From NCBI GenBank assembly GCA_963575745.1, contig CAUYUJ010003075.1, positions 18,436-82,435 on the forward strand: DNA of 64,000 bases, written 5' to 3'. Source of the stretch: Prorocentrum cordatum. Its lineage: Eukaryota; Sar; Dinophyceae; Prorocentrales; Prorocentraceae. A model generated the notes under the pieces. That model was given only the letters and a program-made list of their open reading frames with translations, did no database searches and had not been told where the DNA came from. The position numbers were made by a program, and so were the translations under genes. This document shows positions 36,201-42,764 of this stretch, piece after piece. Numbering within the stretch: position 1 is the stretch's first letter; the number at the start of each line of letters is the position of its first letter.

Positions 36201-36843
36201 CGGCCAGGCGCCCAGCCGGAGCTGGGGCTTCCACAACAGCTAGCTGCCAAGGGAGAGGAGACTCCCGAGCGCCCGCTGCATAGGTCCTTTGTTTAGCCTC
36301 GGTAGGATCGAGGTGCCCTTCACTACTATCTCTCTCGGAGAGTGGAGACTCCCGAGCGACTGCCGTGAAGTGTCGATGAACCCCGGTGTGGTTAACCCGG
36401 GGGTGTCCGCGCATCGCACCCGCGGAGGGAGAGCCGGCATCAACCCAGCATTTCTCTCGATCACTCGAGAGCACAACCGCGTACGCGGCCGAGCCTTCCC
36501 CCACAGCGTGCTCGAAAGCTTCTGCGGGCTCCAGCGTTTCCTCAGATTGCTCTGAGGCACACCCCGAAGGGCGGCCCGGGCAGGAGAGCCCAGGTCTTGA
36601 AGAGAGAGGTTCCCGGGTTCTCACCGGGCACGCCGCAGTCCCCGGAGGGAGCCACAGCTCTGCTGGGCTTTCACCAACTCCCCCACCGCCTCCCGGAGGA
36701 AGCAGCAGAAGGTCGTCGCGGGTTTGCACCGGACGCGCCGCACTCCGCGCAGGGACGCACGACTCTGCTAGGCTTGCACCAGCTCCCCCACCGCCACCCG
36801 GAGGCAGCAGCAGGTCCTGGGCTTTCACCAGGTGCCCCGCCAT
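18217..36843 (-). CDS. Giant Helentron-type polyprotein: zinc modules, Rep (HUH/Y2), Pif1 helicase, EEP endonuclease, USP protease
   Basis: A 6,208-aa single ORF with no intron. In order: Ala/Gly/Arg-rich N-terminal region with repeats (1-1250), Cys-rich module (~1255-1305), CW-type zinc finger (~1525-1580), AT-hook (core 2056-2059), DUF6570-like region ending FPQDV (2332-2336), HUH motif H3083-Y-H3085, two-tyrosine motif YVTKYATK (Y3495/Y3499), Walker A GVAGTGKS (K4024), Walker B DE (4134-4135), EEP residues N5104, E5147, D5255, N5257, D5335-H5336, USP Cys5492, His5750 and an Asp cluster 5766-5768. Rep nicks and joins the ends, the helicase unwinds, and EEP plus protease are accessory functions of the Helentron branch. 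All catalytic positions I can place are present, so it may be active. The ATG at 36843 is the most upstream one; the N-terminal low-complexity part may not be translated, and later Met codons (for example near 36129) are alternatives. It may be processed by its own protease; that is inference. Confidence 0.85.
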   Translation of the reverse strand: MAGHLVKAQDLLLPPGGGGGAGASLAESCVPARSAARPVQTRDDLLLLPPGGGGGVGESPAELWLPPGTAACPVRTREPLSSRPGLSCPGRPSGCASEQSEETLEPAEAFEHAVGEGSAAYAVVLSSDREKCWVDAGSPSAGAMRGHPRVNHTGVHRHFTAVARESPLSERDSSEGHLDPTEAKQRTYAAGARESPLPWQLAVVEAPAPAGRLAAPRCAAGESPAKAGPGSPPGWPGAMGTRWFITSGYNEGNEGLERMSVCAEAWCGGAAAGAVGGRDCGLRWEDETLANFSRAFSAPARAVRRGEEASGSVRWEGETIANFSRRFSASACGLLGRAGVSGMAPSEGETLADFSRGSSAPGAARCGCVFSEAARWEGETIANFPREFLDSARAAGAVGGRDCGPRSEQETLAKFSRPSSALARAVRCGEEATGSGRWEGEFLSDFSREVPAASRASAPVLPGGIARASDSVALPVPARLADHSPWESSDGREFIEDFDAGELDAFAASDCDDDDENDDDDDWFGADDVVWSAPVPASSLAVALASASVAAVVSVRAPSVRGAERAPQLGGSVEWEDRLRESLRAEHDVIREEVVDDAAWEAAQREQKAHRKACRASLRRSRCARREAEWARRTEAAAARNEEMAVRVPLPVVPRLLPRDESPRARDESPRRAWVPRAALGGRRSARLQQFLNARAARAVDSVSTPRVALSSLEARVSALSVGEVALIAVSVFAALGLFPPRPQVLSGGRAVTRAMARARMWKERESFWRDVDAPSDAAPSAAKVRVAKWFYCGLRGLSARRCGGRRVCARRFSPGIGIGAAKARAGRGADECVGGAAWRASQRAGQCVGDAALRVACVFAALGGVFWDVCSRVGRLGAAGGSGASRAWRRRLRRGVASGRLGVVDAGDRLGPWRNKCLQLSVARCGGAGARAQAECFFELQCANDSGAGARGDATEKANFAIVQDWLEARRSRMRVYEAESADGLLRGECSGAWFLGSAGGAEIGSVVWYPQGHVATVVDVDSRLAAGVSLGDAGAAPWLRSIAGAPKRSAPKKKAAAKSQRGAHLRGAQNPNVMAGVAARERRATGEDGAPSSSGEDMPVIPGVTVDDADSGDAAGASVLRRPAAAAATRGRASGDESDSGEDMPMLPGVTVEEADAGAARARSDAVAPQAAAARRALRGAASAAAPPSDSDGEEMPVIPGVTVDVGGADDGASDGSGPAARPRGARRARRKRGAADGALASEAESRQFQPDYVDEDRCKGLTWGGGWGREQCRFRPKTGGDVCGKCARYGCPHGRVRGPIPAGALDKFKEFALKANKPSKQWYARHAMWDVASKMKPELKSLCDVDEHKRFVLTNSEYEQCLKQVHDNLRIHKNYGRSGFVYEKGAGVRTLQDRCGEGTTRFGSERESYNGQQGGKVFMWYSRAVFNKYLGQLQASEMDCSEKDCVEALRLTSEEIRRYPMKQQYLKPYAGPQCYPHIDPRSKENRLHANEKMGHAPGEDPQGGGDGGARPEACGGADDGASHLFCMRNWAQCDRCHCWRLLLPACAARARGDEYYRVRDTDLDWEGWLTGAAHRCAAAAGASRDQGAALGGEGGDAVEGAMQQGGGADEGVGGGEMRGGARKRRLGRKTSEAEAAEPVAVRGGARKRRLGRKTSEAEAAASGAGRRGAEEGRAGEGGAEVPEARRGRRRLERKTSAEEGAEAGGALRGAVDEEGGGDETFGGMAELSASDCDDERSASDHECASEEDAAPLPRELRSALDAELVRFAGAGPPTEADWAEARAAEEGRGSAPRRAGGGDARAWAVASVPHLKDKRMLALVGAVREYLVSCRQCDRGSFRIQGSDGDKLWGALMEPGRPGRFGRVLLEMEDRARGRDPSAERSSWEAIAVEEDFRRRSKWPRVRFECSMLQTPVVSESGGTQWRAVRCCDDPDGGDADDFQALWQRESRVAAGFAANVVRDDDVLVLPVERPAGWTEPAHMAGAWWRGQGPRERRAEEGENPGRVWVGQLQEDAAVAGLLPEGCAGERTAKEGLDALHQAGQEARGAGRAGRGRGRPAKKRGRYGNDLRVVLRSRWAPGDRARPGKREVFVFAGAPEAGHWEFRPQAELRDAFGTAGALTPKLDHRGRVEAGDVHQKCMLLALKTVPLRVAKYDVQLRDASVRAVQAAQAILTRMVKFTCHECQERFPAFHPAFEPPDQLADEMLLLRRGGDGLAACSTEVAEWDEVPPSDPPDGFALECAGVCMRCRRDLDKQAAAAPTEDDLYQVVGLRTAQNHMDPCFRFPSDDLRDLFDQATLTESLLIALDHMQVHLATVSRTGLRKFRKNIISFPQDVAGFARRHELMKGYRVGDRVNSVRGPGERPDDPHRPERIAAGGTDEERQRFGVDVYGRLVFPGRVAEVLLSGEVIIDYDHGGRGRELQENVEPRVMLPWHPRKVPFSLMLRRNVGFGKEVVEGLHVRWRYCGHLLRALCAFAGTYGPWRLGGTANEPMHKYYDPRLFDVLPDDDIIRCYAPKESDDGAVLSGDEAGEAEGPEPVTRAEAIARDTVPCGVDVVTPRQFIAAGFDVHFVGPRDEAQRGARVRDGDGAQRGDEGGQDAAGDGGAMEADEDQFDVGDGDEAMAVDHDVFSAWLEKAQFRYGGAVQRWWAGLQPEAEGHLEGLKFGDDETTEDLFGRLLDAARGESTVVAVQRDRVPVECVRVDFLVDWIGPRVGGPFSDPDGGVTPEAVLDDVMLELAMAGRFVGAAQDKDTGCVEENLPEFDEDEVVARTGERMIYGWPGQSDDPIPARSVGRFARAFPLEFPMGIGDLFEDRPRRVSVQEWVQHLMRYRTGQFVGGPRGQRVMWAMVNVLLLNEARAKGFGVYRTMYRRAGLAVQGPSVMTKGGLRQILESEDRVRILVGQLANVGRDVPSTTMHWSYESKKLQSTVKHLSWHPPWVEGPLADGAEPVGRRFLREMDLPAGNGRTQRRRPLVPDVVGLGRHPSIWWTQNPFYNAAFDIQRMGGGRGARAAGERALGDWVGDGREERFRFARDNPDLVAYMMALRVELNMRMVMPAVLPHSEQFKYMAMARAECGAGGNLHYHGFSVGLPGPEVARVRADVDGEGDMLPPSVTSDLAACLPSLEAGPMAWPPQEQKRRAAALAVLEQVLRAAAGRPGARASRGRGGEGTAASGSGSEDGADDDDEDEFVGRADALLDALVDRGWLVIVDVDEGARGRGGERDVAFERVGREISAPVDAPGGSPVEDGEGGDGAEDAGAGRPAGVPDGARLQRLTGAGADFGVLKPEHENVSLQSVLEKRFYEFFGHVVSEWNPCYDDAGACRYTWDDEVGAFDVDVEMEDEAAAETSEARAVRSVPASAPECLNLRKVLDEAFQSEAAGTLDVQPVRRMVSALVNRVARHTKHGMGPPKLGVHACARGKEGCVFCRYDFPRERWGRVGPRPFRMEKGRREGHWQAVFPRNDRLCNSYEEHVLLANMGNIDWRPVLNLWAVVEYVTKYATKAPKGSRKIKEVLDDAVNEVCAYVPDGEGTDFLRRSIQKFFARMLGERDYHCYEVALLGLRLPMVLSMMPVVTLNTTGARALKPASALRDKSEDEPVHWDSKVDKFDKRLELVRRQRARGDGSITEEEVRDVSLFEFYWKYAVYRGKLRRGNPAVCLQVTPGYSAECANVEHACHEAYARANVIAHWRHMATADRRAMIGAEMRRDVRPVPEVCIGATDFVPHAGGDRFLGVQDLWFKSGGAAWRGREDRFWGDMLMEMLTDPMLRQWVPAWVVEQYERANPFYKEVLGAILEAGGVRTNRELLRRTRREMVRRHRARQQGRDAGAGDAAGDVGGQESDGGSREGDAGRESDAAESGEDVEELVDRLAQNAEDDPNEEPRDIVLRDPRPGEGVEGAAGAGEVSEWDRRPADERVSAAGPAVQAADVRVGDVAREDVRGRVRVNPKDFNWLDEPCNVSTGEKRRLEELRDVWYGKANVGDGAEVVLREDLDPWQKFAHDIVMDGRHSEKDPLRLMVTGVAGTGKSRTVRSFVAARRQRARQTAPRTRMDRVPGLRGGMREGRRSQSEIDEEVRNCCLLAAPTGCASFQLKYGATTLHRAFGVPVGYCGPWKQKGGERFLRTRDRLRQAKLFVLDEMSMIGRQMLGKIEYKVQDTLGTDAKFAARGGGGKGGKGRKMEEDEPVYLGGKDVVLAGDPQQAPPIGDDPLYRMGKYEGHGKNKPRGAERTPDDAWSTEKLVATGQFVRNTFQDVAVLRRVHRWSGKKEGLSAERQAEYRRDADRFLEVTKGMAQCTWDQSDHAWLRRRNRSVLQMTKEGREELAAFETAPLLMDGRKDRASGACGADRVNLERLYQVAAASGKPIASLRAYHNWKDKSKSRPEEMAADDFRGIENELHMCEGARVLLTQNLWVEAGLMNGAMGTLRGYMWPDGADPHNSARPDLQAPICVFVEFDDVDLGKDEIGEPRSFFKNDPVRKNWVPIWRQTVSSTTEDGLARENYPLQLAWALTHWKAQGMTLAKVRVHMSAKTAAVAGIGFVATTRVRHPWDLVFEEDLPEYADFMRARHTTAFRERRRFELRLEARASSTLRKYGYCEADLWTAEERCAAGRLLGRLETVRAAQAERLRGLNRVVDDDTWLWGEDGAPCVSALAEAVDAEAGGDDVARRRLTAVADRLLDRKRVRGVTLEEREAARELAGGDAEDFAGVDTVEELRGRLRAAAARLSRERPDDDGVELLGRVADMMVDRWVACGRWDGRVFDVVEPSLGPLHMSAVKEAMGALVPPRLHGSLDKAARKMKDAFGDVRGGCALRMDKWVVNVRSEGALAEGRLERQALEFFLKVARQLCSGLDLPMTVASAKVGEHVGAEENPEHFARVAHNWTSVWDASCVSDKKELLMVAAVDALSVSGVPQDWIFVRVQAGRAGEALGRAESLTVCVYDRGRREAVAGRIARNIDALLRPIQASDGRRPPPVVEFGEAPHVRVPSQRIAGALGLLLGHVGRGAGARVLDASAESFVPDVCRALRGAFASFRAGVGARGARDVMELLLSDQECRDALDLFGVAPRADVSGPSAAGAGRAMAGVVGRAVDEAGEGEGLEGASTLSFATWNIAGGHRAAVAPHSWTARDQRAAVLGEVLRWRQARGCDVVALQECEGGGAYEELSGEFQLAGVAQAHESRGYVHLYVRHGLRAESVAVPGQDPCVLCRVQVPGDGGAGGDGHVHVAAVHLPTDASWERRRAILGKIVAKCGDECHRLLIVGDMNSTDAQVQAAVEQLRLRDAWYEGRSWGCPGNKFYSGLGERGAVGQRRDRVLFGADLWSEVHLVGKGKVFFEGSEFHMSDHYGLFGYVRAHACFGSREQKMRAVAQRARVVLQATRDQSQRLEGVEVQSRLQRGREAAALARQQAQERDREAYLRTQQRAAGRRQRRREQAISAAFGPQSLFALGRPVPPPPSPCPPPPPPCPADMYVPNVAGIRAASWDSVRCVPVRGMPRPWHTCYVVSVTQLMLRTPAVLEWLRWHSEQQCEDRGTGRCCVCGMWETYNQLCSRRWQQGPVSVLRRTSVDCDDDVMGRPSEFNDPWQQQDVFAYWGKLMVAARDAEMLAGRFAQREPDSIRAVNLRVTCVDQMFGFVVEKREKCDVCNYETVAYEAEDVLKLRVHGRPGGPLMLQELYCDFCAPEDIEKSCPGCCRDERDRVKHVRQTRATGVPQVLVVQLRRGSEAREAVWVEEQLRLPGLPQMQLVGVVYHNGRSVNCGHYTTLCRVHDGRYFLFDDDEPPRLIRDEPAHIKQKEAYMAVYCRLGRGQGQGAGAGATEVDAAREGQGSGGSGPGGGDASASGGGGWGGGGAVGGGADGATEREGGSGASAARGNGRAGGVAGDRAGASASVGSRGEPTSGGGVGAGPGRGGRREGVVSVAAAEPRSASRRLRRKCAVSTSGEGRAVDGDGAAGRRAVTTKGRASGAAESRGAAGAHDLTAGVGGGAVSPREGGVSGSPGGAAPRSAARRAREKTATPRSDAGAAGGAAGAAGVRDVGGERDVARPGRVRGARGSGGARAGGGGLGGDVACASVAGGKDAAAVEAVRVSASGKRKVEPRSEAGVPRRSSARLAARAAPGPVAVEEGAAAGEGAYIRGGVLVRPRRAEPSGPSSGGGAARVVTGFGAGRIENLAAFQRSRDLGDATRASQRVSEGARGRCVDMQGNELDPSAGSAWHAGR
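19489..20436 (-). other. USP-family (peptidase C19-like) ubiquitin protease domain
   Basis: Residues ~5470-5785. The Cys box is WHTCYVVSVTQ (C5492), with Trp-His replacing the usual Gly-Asn before Thr-Cys. Zinc-ribbon-like CDVC and CDFC...CPGC pairs follow. The His box is HNGRSVNCGHYTTL (H5750), followed by YFLFDDDEPP and the terminal AYMAVYCR. This is the USP layout, not the OTU layout. It may cut ubiquitin chains on host factors or the polyprotein itself; inference only. Confidence 0.75.
20794..21561 (-). other. EEP (APE-like) endonuclease domain
   Basis: Residues ~5095-5350: ATWNIAGG (N5104), LQE (E5147), HLP, GDMNS (D5255, N5257), DRVLF and SDHYG (D5335, H5336). These are all the conserved motifs of the endonuclease/exonuclease/phosphatase superfamily. 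Helentrons carry such a domain C-terminal to the helicase, as here. Confidence 0.85.
23164..24891 (-). other. Pif1-type SF1B helicase domain
   Basis: Starts at DPWQKFAHDI (Q-motif-like). Walker A GVAGTGKS 4018-4025, Walker B LDEM with D4134/E4135, motif III GDPQQAPPI near 4191-4200, motif V-like THWKAQGMTL near 4503, motif VI-like ATTRVRHP near 4535. Spacing fits a full Pif1 helicase core with moderate low-complexity insertions. Confidence 0.85.
26284..27966 (-). other. Rep nuclease domain (HUH and Y2 motifs)
   Basis: The Helitron-like N-terminal part holds the metal-binding HYH at 3083-3085. The catalytic Tyr pair YVTKYATK is at 3495-3502, preceded by a CRYDFPR Cys/Pro element and WRPVLNLW. 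About 410 residues, rich in acidic low-complexity sequence, separate HUH from the tyrosines, more than usual. Role: nicking and joining at the transposon ends through 5'-phosphotyrosine. Confidence 0.8.
29809..30231 (-). other. DUF6570-like region of the polyprotein
   Basis: Residues ~2205-2345 have paired Cys motifs (CHEC, CMRC), then a helical segment with LLIALDHMQ and the closing NIISFPQDV. This is the pattern of the DUF6570 domain that precedes the Helitron N-terminal domain in many eukaryotic Helitrons. Confidence 0.6.
32104..32271 (-). other. CW-type zinc finger in the polyprotein
   Basis: Residues ~1525-1580 contain NWAQCDRCHCWRLLLP followed by DWEGWLTGAAHRC. This matches the CW layout W-x-Q-C-D-x-C-x-x-W-R-x-L-P, a second Trp and a late Cys. 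CW domains read methylated histone H3K4, so this could steer the element to chromatin. One of the usual four Cys positions is hard to place. Confidence 0.6.
32929..33560 (-). other. Polyprotein region with three MPVIPGVTVD motifs and a Cys-rich module
   Basis: Residues ~1095-1205 carry three copies, about 50 residues apart, of an acidic-Ser stretch followed by MPVIPGVTVD or MPMLPGVTVE, in otherwise low-complexity sequence. They read like short linear binding motifs. Residues ~1255-1305 follow with Cys spaced as C-x13-C-x10-C-x2-C-x4-C-x-H and then GRVRGPIP, probably a small zinc-binding fold. Confidence 0.5.
35488..36006 (-). other. Coding repeats in the polyprotein N-terminus (RWEGETIANFSR type)
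   Basis: Six copies of a motif close to RWEGETIANFSR (variants RWEDETLANFSR, PSEGETLADFSR, RSEQETLAKFSR, RWEGEFLSDFSR) occupy residues ~280-452. They are arranged as two blocks of three; each block opens with AGAVGGRDCG, about 121 residues apart. The same motif is encoded by the upstream minisatellite at 37668-40885 on the same strand. Function unknown. Confidence 0.75.
36600..36843 (-). repeat. Two-copy coding repeat at the extreme N-terminus
   Basis: Residues 10-80 contain two copies of an LLLPPGGGGG block with a following AAxPVxTR, period about 35 residues. The DNA repeat is visible as two copies of 'ctcccccaccgcc'. Translation of this part is unproven. Confidence 0.6.
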
Positions 36844-37025
36844 CTCCTGTGAGACAGCAGATCTCCCTCGGGTTAGCCCCGAAGGTAGGCCCCAGAGCCC
36901 GCCGCCGCTCCCTGCGGAACGACTGCAGACCCCCGGGCCGCGCTAGAAGCTCAAGGCTCCTTGAGCCTAAAGGAAGAGAAGGAGGAGCGCCTGTGGAGGC
37001 TGCGCGGCGGCGGCGGCCCCCCCCC

Positions 37026-37667
<642 letters not shown>

Positions 37668-40600
37668 CCCAGCCGCGGCCGCGGCCGGAGCAGCAGCCGC
37701 GGCCGCGGCCGCGGCTGGAAGAAAAAACCACCGCGAAAAATTCCCGATAGTTTTCCCCCTCCCAGCCGCAGCCACAGCCGGAGCCGCAGCCGCGGCCGCG
37801 GCCGCGGCTGGGAGAGGAAAACCACCGCGAAAAATTCGGGATAATTTCCTCCTCCCAGCCGCGGCCGCAGCCACAGCCAGAGCCGCAGCCGCGGCCGCGG
37901 CCGCGGCTGGAAAAGGAAAACCACCGCGAAAAATTCGCGATAGTTTCCCCCTCCCAGCCGCGGCCGACGCCACAGCCAGAGCCGCAGCCGCGGCCGCGGC
38001 CGCGGCTGGAAGAAGAAAACCAGCGCGAACAATTCACGATAGTTTCCCCCTCCCAGCCGCAGCCGCAGCCGCAGCCGCGGCCGCGGCTGGAAGAAGAAAA
38101 CCACCGCGAAAAAATCGCAATACTTTCCTCCTCCCAGCCGCGGCTGGAAGAAAAAAACACCGCGAAAAAATCGCGATAGTTTCCCCCTCCCAGCCGCGGC
38201 CGCAGCCGCAGCCGCAGCCGCGGCCGCGGCCGCGGCTGGAATAGGAAAACCACCGCGAAAAATTCGCGATAGTTTCCCCCTCCCAGCCGCGGCCGCAGCC
38301 ACAGCCAGAGCCGCAGCCGCGGCCGGGACCGCGGCTGGAAGAAGAAAACCACCACGAAAAATTCGAGATAGTTTCCCCTTCCAAGCCGCGGCAACAGCCG
38401 CAGCCGCAGCCGCGGCCGCGCCTGGAAGAGGAAAACCACCGCGAAAAATTCGCGATAATTTTGCCCCTCCCAGCCGCGGCCACAGCCACAGCCAGAGCCG
38501 CAGACGCGGCCGCGGCCGCGGCTGGAAGAAGAAAACCACCGCGAAAAAATCGCGATAATTTCCCCCTCCCAGCCGCGGCCGCAGCCGCAACCGACGCCAC
38601 AGCCAGAGCCGCAGCCGCGGCCGCGGCCGCGGCTGGAAGAAGAAAACCACCGCGAAAAATTCGCGATAATTTCCCCCTCCCAGCTGCAGCCGCAGCCGCA
38701 GCCGCGGCCGCGGCCGCGGCCGCGGCTGGAAGAAGAAAACCACCGCGAAAAAATCGCAATAGTTTCCCCCTCCCAGCCGCGGCCGCAGCCACAGCCAGAG
38801 CCGCAGCCGCGGCCGCGGCCGCGGCTGGAAGAAGAAAACTATCGCGAAAAATTCGCGATAGTTTCCCCCTCCCAGCCGCGGCCGCAGCCGCAGCCGCAGC
38901 CGCGGCCGCGGCCGCGGCTGGAAGAGGAAAACCACCGCGAAAAATTCGCGATAATTTCCCCCTCCCAGCTGTCAGGCCGCAGCGCAGCCGCGGCCGCGGC
39001 CCAGCGGCCGCGGCTGGAAGAAGAAAACCACCGCGAAAAATTCGCGATAATTTCCCCCTCCCAGCCGCGGCCGCAGCCACAGCCAGAGCCGCAGCCGCAG
39101 CCGGAGCCGCAGCCGCGGCCGCGGCCGCGGCTGGAAGAAAACTACCGCGAAAAATTCGCGATAGTTTCCCCCTCCCAGCCGCGGCCGCAGCCGCAGCCGC
39201 AGATGCGGCCTCGGCCGCGGCTGCAAGAAGAAAAACACCGCGAAAAATTCGCGATAGTTTCCCCCTCCCAGCCGCGACCGCAACCGCAGCCGCAGCCGCG
39301 GCCGCGGCCGCGGCTGGGCAGCCGCAGCCGCGGCCGCGGCTGGAAGAAGAAAACCACCGCGAAAAATTCGCGATAGTTCCCCCTCCCAGCCGCGGCCGGC
39401 AGCCACAGCCTAGAGCCGCAGCCGCAGCCGGAGCCGCAGCCGCGGCCGCGGCCGCGGCTGGAAGAAGAAAACAACCGCGAAAAATTCGCGATAGTTTCCC
39501 CCTCCCAACCACTGCCGCAGCCACAGCCAGAGCCGCAGCCGCGGCCGCGGCCGCGGCTGGAGGAAAACCACCGCGAAAAAATCGCGAGAATTTCCCCCTC
39601 CCAGCCGCGGCCGACGCCACAGCCAGAGCCGCAGCCGCGGCCGCGGCCGCGGCTGGAAGAAGAAAACCACCGCGAAAAAATCGCGATAATTTCCCCCTCC
39701 CAGCTGCAGCCGCAGCCGCAGCCGCGGCCGCGGCCGCGGCCGCGGCTGGAAGAAGAAAACCACCGCGAAAAAATCGCGATAATTTCCCCCTCCCAGCCGC
39801 GGCCGCAGCCGCAACCGACGCCACAGCCAGAGCCGCAGCCGCGGCCGCGGCCGCGGCTGGAAGAAGAAAACCACCGCGAAAAATTCGCGATAATTTCCCC
39901 CTCCCAGCTGCAGCCGCAGCCGCAGCCGCGGCCGCGGCCGCGGCCGCGGCTGGAAGAAGAAAACCACCGCGAAAAAATCGCAGTAGTTTCCCCCTCCCAG
40001 CCGCTGCGGCAGCCGCAGCCGCAGCCGCGGCCGCGGCCGCGGCTGGAAGAGGAAAACCACCGCGAAAAATTCGCGATAATTTCCCCCTCCCAGCCGCGGC
40101 CGCAGCCACAGCCAGAGCCGCAGCCGCGGCCGCGGCCGCAGCTGGAAGAAGAAAACCACCGCGAAAAAAATTCCGATAATGTCCCCTCCCGCCGGGCCGC
40201 GGCGCAGCCGCAGCCGCGGCCGCGCTCTGAAGAGGAAAACCCCGTGCGCAAAAATTTCGCGATAATTTCCCCTCCCAGCCAGCGGCACAGCCTCATCCCA
40301 GAGCCGCCGCCCGGCCGCGGCCGCGGCTGGAAGAAGAAAACCACCGCGAAAAATTCGCGATTGTTTCCCCCTCCCAGCCGCGGCCGCAGCCGCAGCCGCA
40401 GCTCCAGCCGCGGCCGCGGCTGGACCGCGAAAAATTCGCGGTACTTTCCCCCTCCCAGCCGCGGCCGCAGCCACAGCCAGAGCCGCAGCCGCAGCCGGAG
40501 CCGCAGCCGCGGCCGCGGCCGCGGCTGGAAGAAGAAAACTACCGCGAAACATTCGCGATAGTTTCCCCCTCCCAGCCGCGGCCGCAGCCGCAGCCGCAGA

Positions 40601-40885
40601 TGCGGCCTCGGCCGCGGCTGCAAGAAGAAAACCACCGCGAAAAATTCGCGATACTTTCCCCCTCCCAGCCGCGACCGCAACCGCAGCCGCAGCCGCGGCC
40701 GCGGCCGCGGCTGAAAGAGGAAAACCACCGCGAAAAATTCGCGATAGTTTCCCCCTCCCAGCCGCGGCCGCAGCCACAGCCAGAGCCGCAGCCGCGGCCG
40801 CGGCCGCGACTGGAAGAAGAAAACCACCGCGAAAAATTCCCGATAGTTTCCCTCTCTGAGCCGCGGCCGCAGCCACAGCCGCAGC
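37668..40885 (-). repeat. ~100-bp minisatellite homologous to the polyprotein N-terminal repeats
   Basis: About 33 units of 60-120 bp. Each has an AT-rich core with the arms CGCGAA and TTCGCG around AAA, then 'tttccccctcccagccg' and a GCCGCGGCCGCGGC-type palindromic tail of variable length. Read on the minus strand, the core gives WEGETIANFSRWFS, the coding motif of residues 280-452 of the polyprotein. Unit lengths are not multiples of three, so no frame runs through. Long frames on both strands come from lack of stops in the unit. Confidence 0.9.
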
Positions 40886-41525
40886 CTCAAATCTATGTTA
40901 CATACTTCATATCATAATCACCTGTGGTCCTTCGATTGCACAACTACGCTGCTTACTTCATATTTCTCCGCGGCACCTCCTCTCTGCCCACCGCGGCTCC
41001 TCCTCTCCTTGTTTGTTGCCTCCGCGGCACCCCCTCTCTGCTGAGGGGCGGAGGTGGCTCGGGCGGCTGCGGCCTTCGGTTTCGCTGGCGAGATGTACTA
41101 GAAGCTCAGGACCTGGGCATCCTTTCTAAGGCCCGTACGGTCCATCTCAGCAACTCTCCATCCCCGCTACACCTCCGGTCCGTCTTACGTTCCGCTCTGG
41201 CCCGAGATTAGGAAACAGGGCGCCCCCACACGGTCTAACTTGGGACTAGCCCCTTTGACCGTGTGCCGCTACCGTGTTCCCAGGGACGAAGCCTGCCACA
41301 GCTCCGCCCCAGCAGTCTCTGGCAACTGCCCGTACCACCAGTCCTTGGGTCCGGCTCCCGCCAGTTCTTGGGTTGGTCGCCCGCCGGCTTGTGGGTCCGG
41401 TCTCCCCTTAGGAATGGGATTGCTCCCGGGTCCAGTGGCCCGCCAGTTCTCGGGTTGGTCGCCCTGGAGTGGGATTTCTCCCTCTCTGCCGTCGGTGAGC
41501 AGTTTAACGACATGCTCAGGTCAAA
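40886..41525. other. Gene-free unique stretch between two tandem arrays
   Basis: Mixed-composition sequence with a local duplication: 'ccgccagttct(t/c)gggttggtcgcc' occurs near 41360 and again near 41442. No ORF with recognisable product, no tRNA or rRNA signature. Confidence 0.5.
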
Positions 41526-41620
41526 ATAACCCAGGCCAAAGCCCGAGCCCGAGCCGAGGCCTGGGCCGGGGCCTGAGCCCGAGCCCGAGCCCGAGCCCGA
41601 GCCCAAGCCCGGGCCCGGGA

Positions 41621-41658
<38 letters not shown>

Positions 41659-41790
41659 AAGCCCGGGCCCGGGACCGAGCCCGAGCCCGAGCCCGAGCCC
41701 CAGCCCCAGCCCGAGCCCCAGCCCCAGCCCCAGCCCCAGCCCCAGCCCCAGCCCCAGCCCCAGCCCCAGCCCCAGCCCCAGCCCCAGCCC

Positions 41791-41831
<41 letters not shown>

Positions 41832-41840
41832 TGCGCCCGC

Positions 41841-41880
<40 letters not shown>

Positions 41881-41919
41881 AGGCCCAAACCCGAGCCCGA
41901 GCCCGAGCCCGAGCCCGCA

Positions 41920-41950
<31 letters not shown>

Positions 41951-41972
41951 ACGAGCCCGAGCCCGAGCCCGC

Positions 41973-42008
<36 letters not shown>

Positions 42009-42033
42009 GCCCGAGCCCAAGCCCGAGCCCAAA

Positions 42034-42065
<32 letters not shown>

Positions 42066-42070
42066 AGAGT

Positions 42071-42111
<41 letters not shown>

Positions 42112-42200
42112 CCCAAGCCCGAGCCCGAGCCCGACCCCCAGCCCGAGCCCGAGCCCAGGCCAAAACCCGAGCGAGAGCCCGAGCCCGAGCCCCAGCCCGG

Positions 42201-42255
<55 letters not shown>

Positions 42256-42324
42256 AGCCCGAGCCCGAGCACGAGCCCAAACCCAGGCCCGAGCCCGAGC
42301 CCGAGCCCGAGCCCGGGCCCGGGA

Positions 42325-42359
<35 letters not shown>

Positions 42360-42405
42360 CCGCGGCCGCGCCCGAGCCCGACCCGAGCCCGAGCCCGAGC
42401 CCGAT

Positions 42406-42446
<41 letters not shown>

Positions 42447-42694
42447 AGCCCGAGACCCGAGTCCGAGCCTGCGCCAACCCGAGCCCGAGCCCGACCCGAG
42501 CCCGAGCCCCAGCCCGAGCCCAAGCCCGAGCCCGAGCCCAAGCCCGAGCCCGAGCCCGAGCCCGCTCGAGCTCGAGCCCGAGCCCGAGCACAAGCCCAAG
42601 CCCGGCAGCCCGAGCCCGAGCCCGAGCCCGGGCGCGAGCGCGAGCCCGAGCCCGAGCCCCAGCCCCAGCCCGAGCCCGAGCCCGGGCCCGAGCT

Positions 42695-42764
<70 letters not shown>

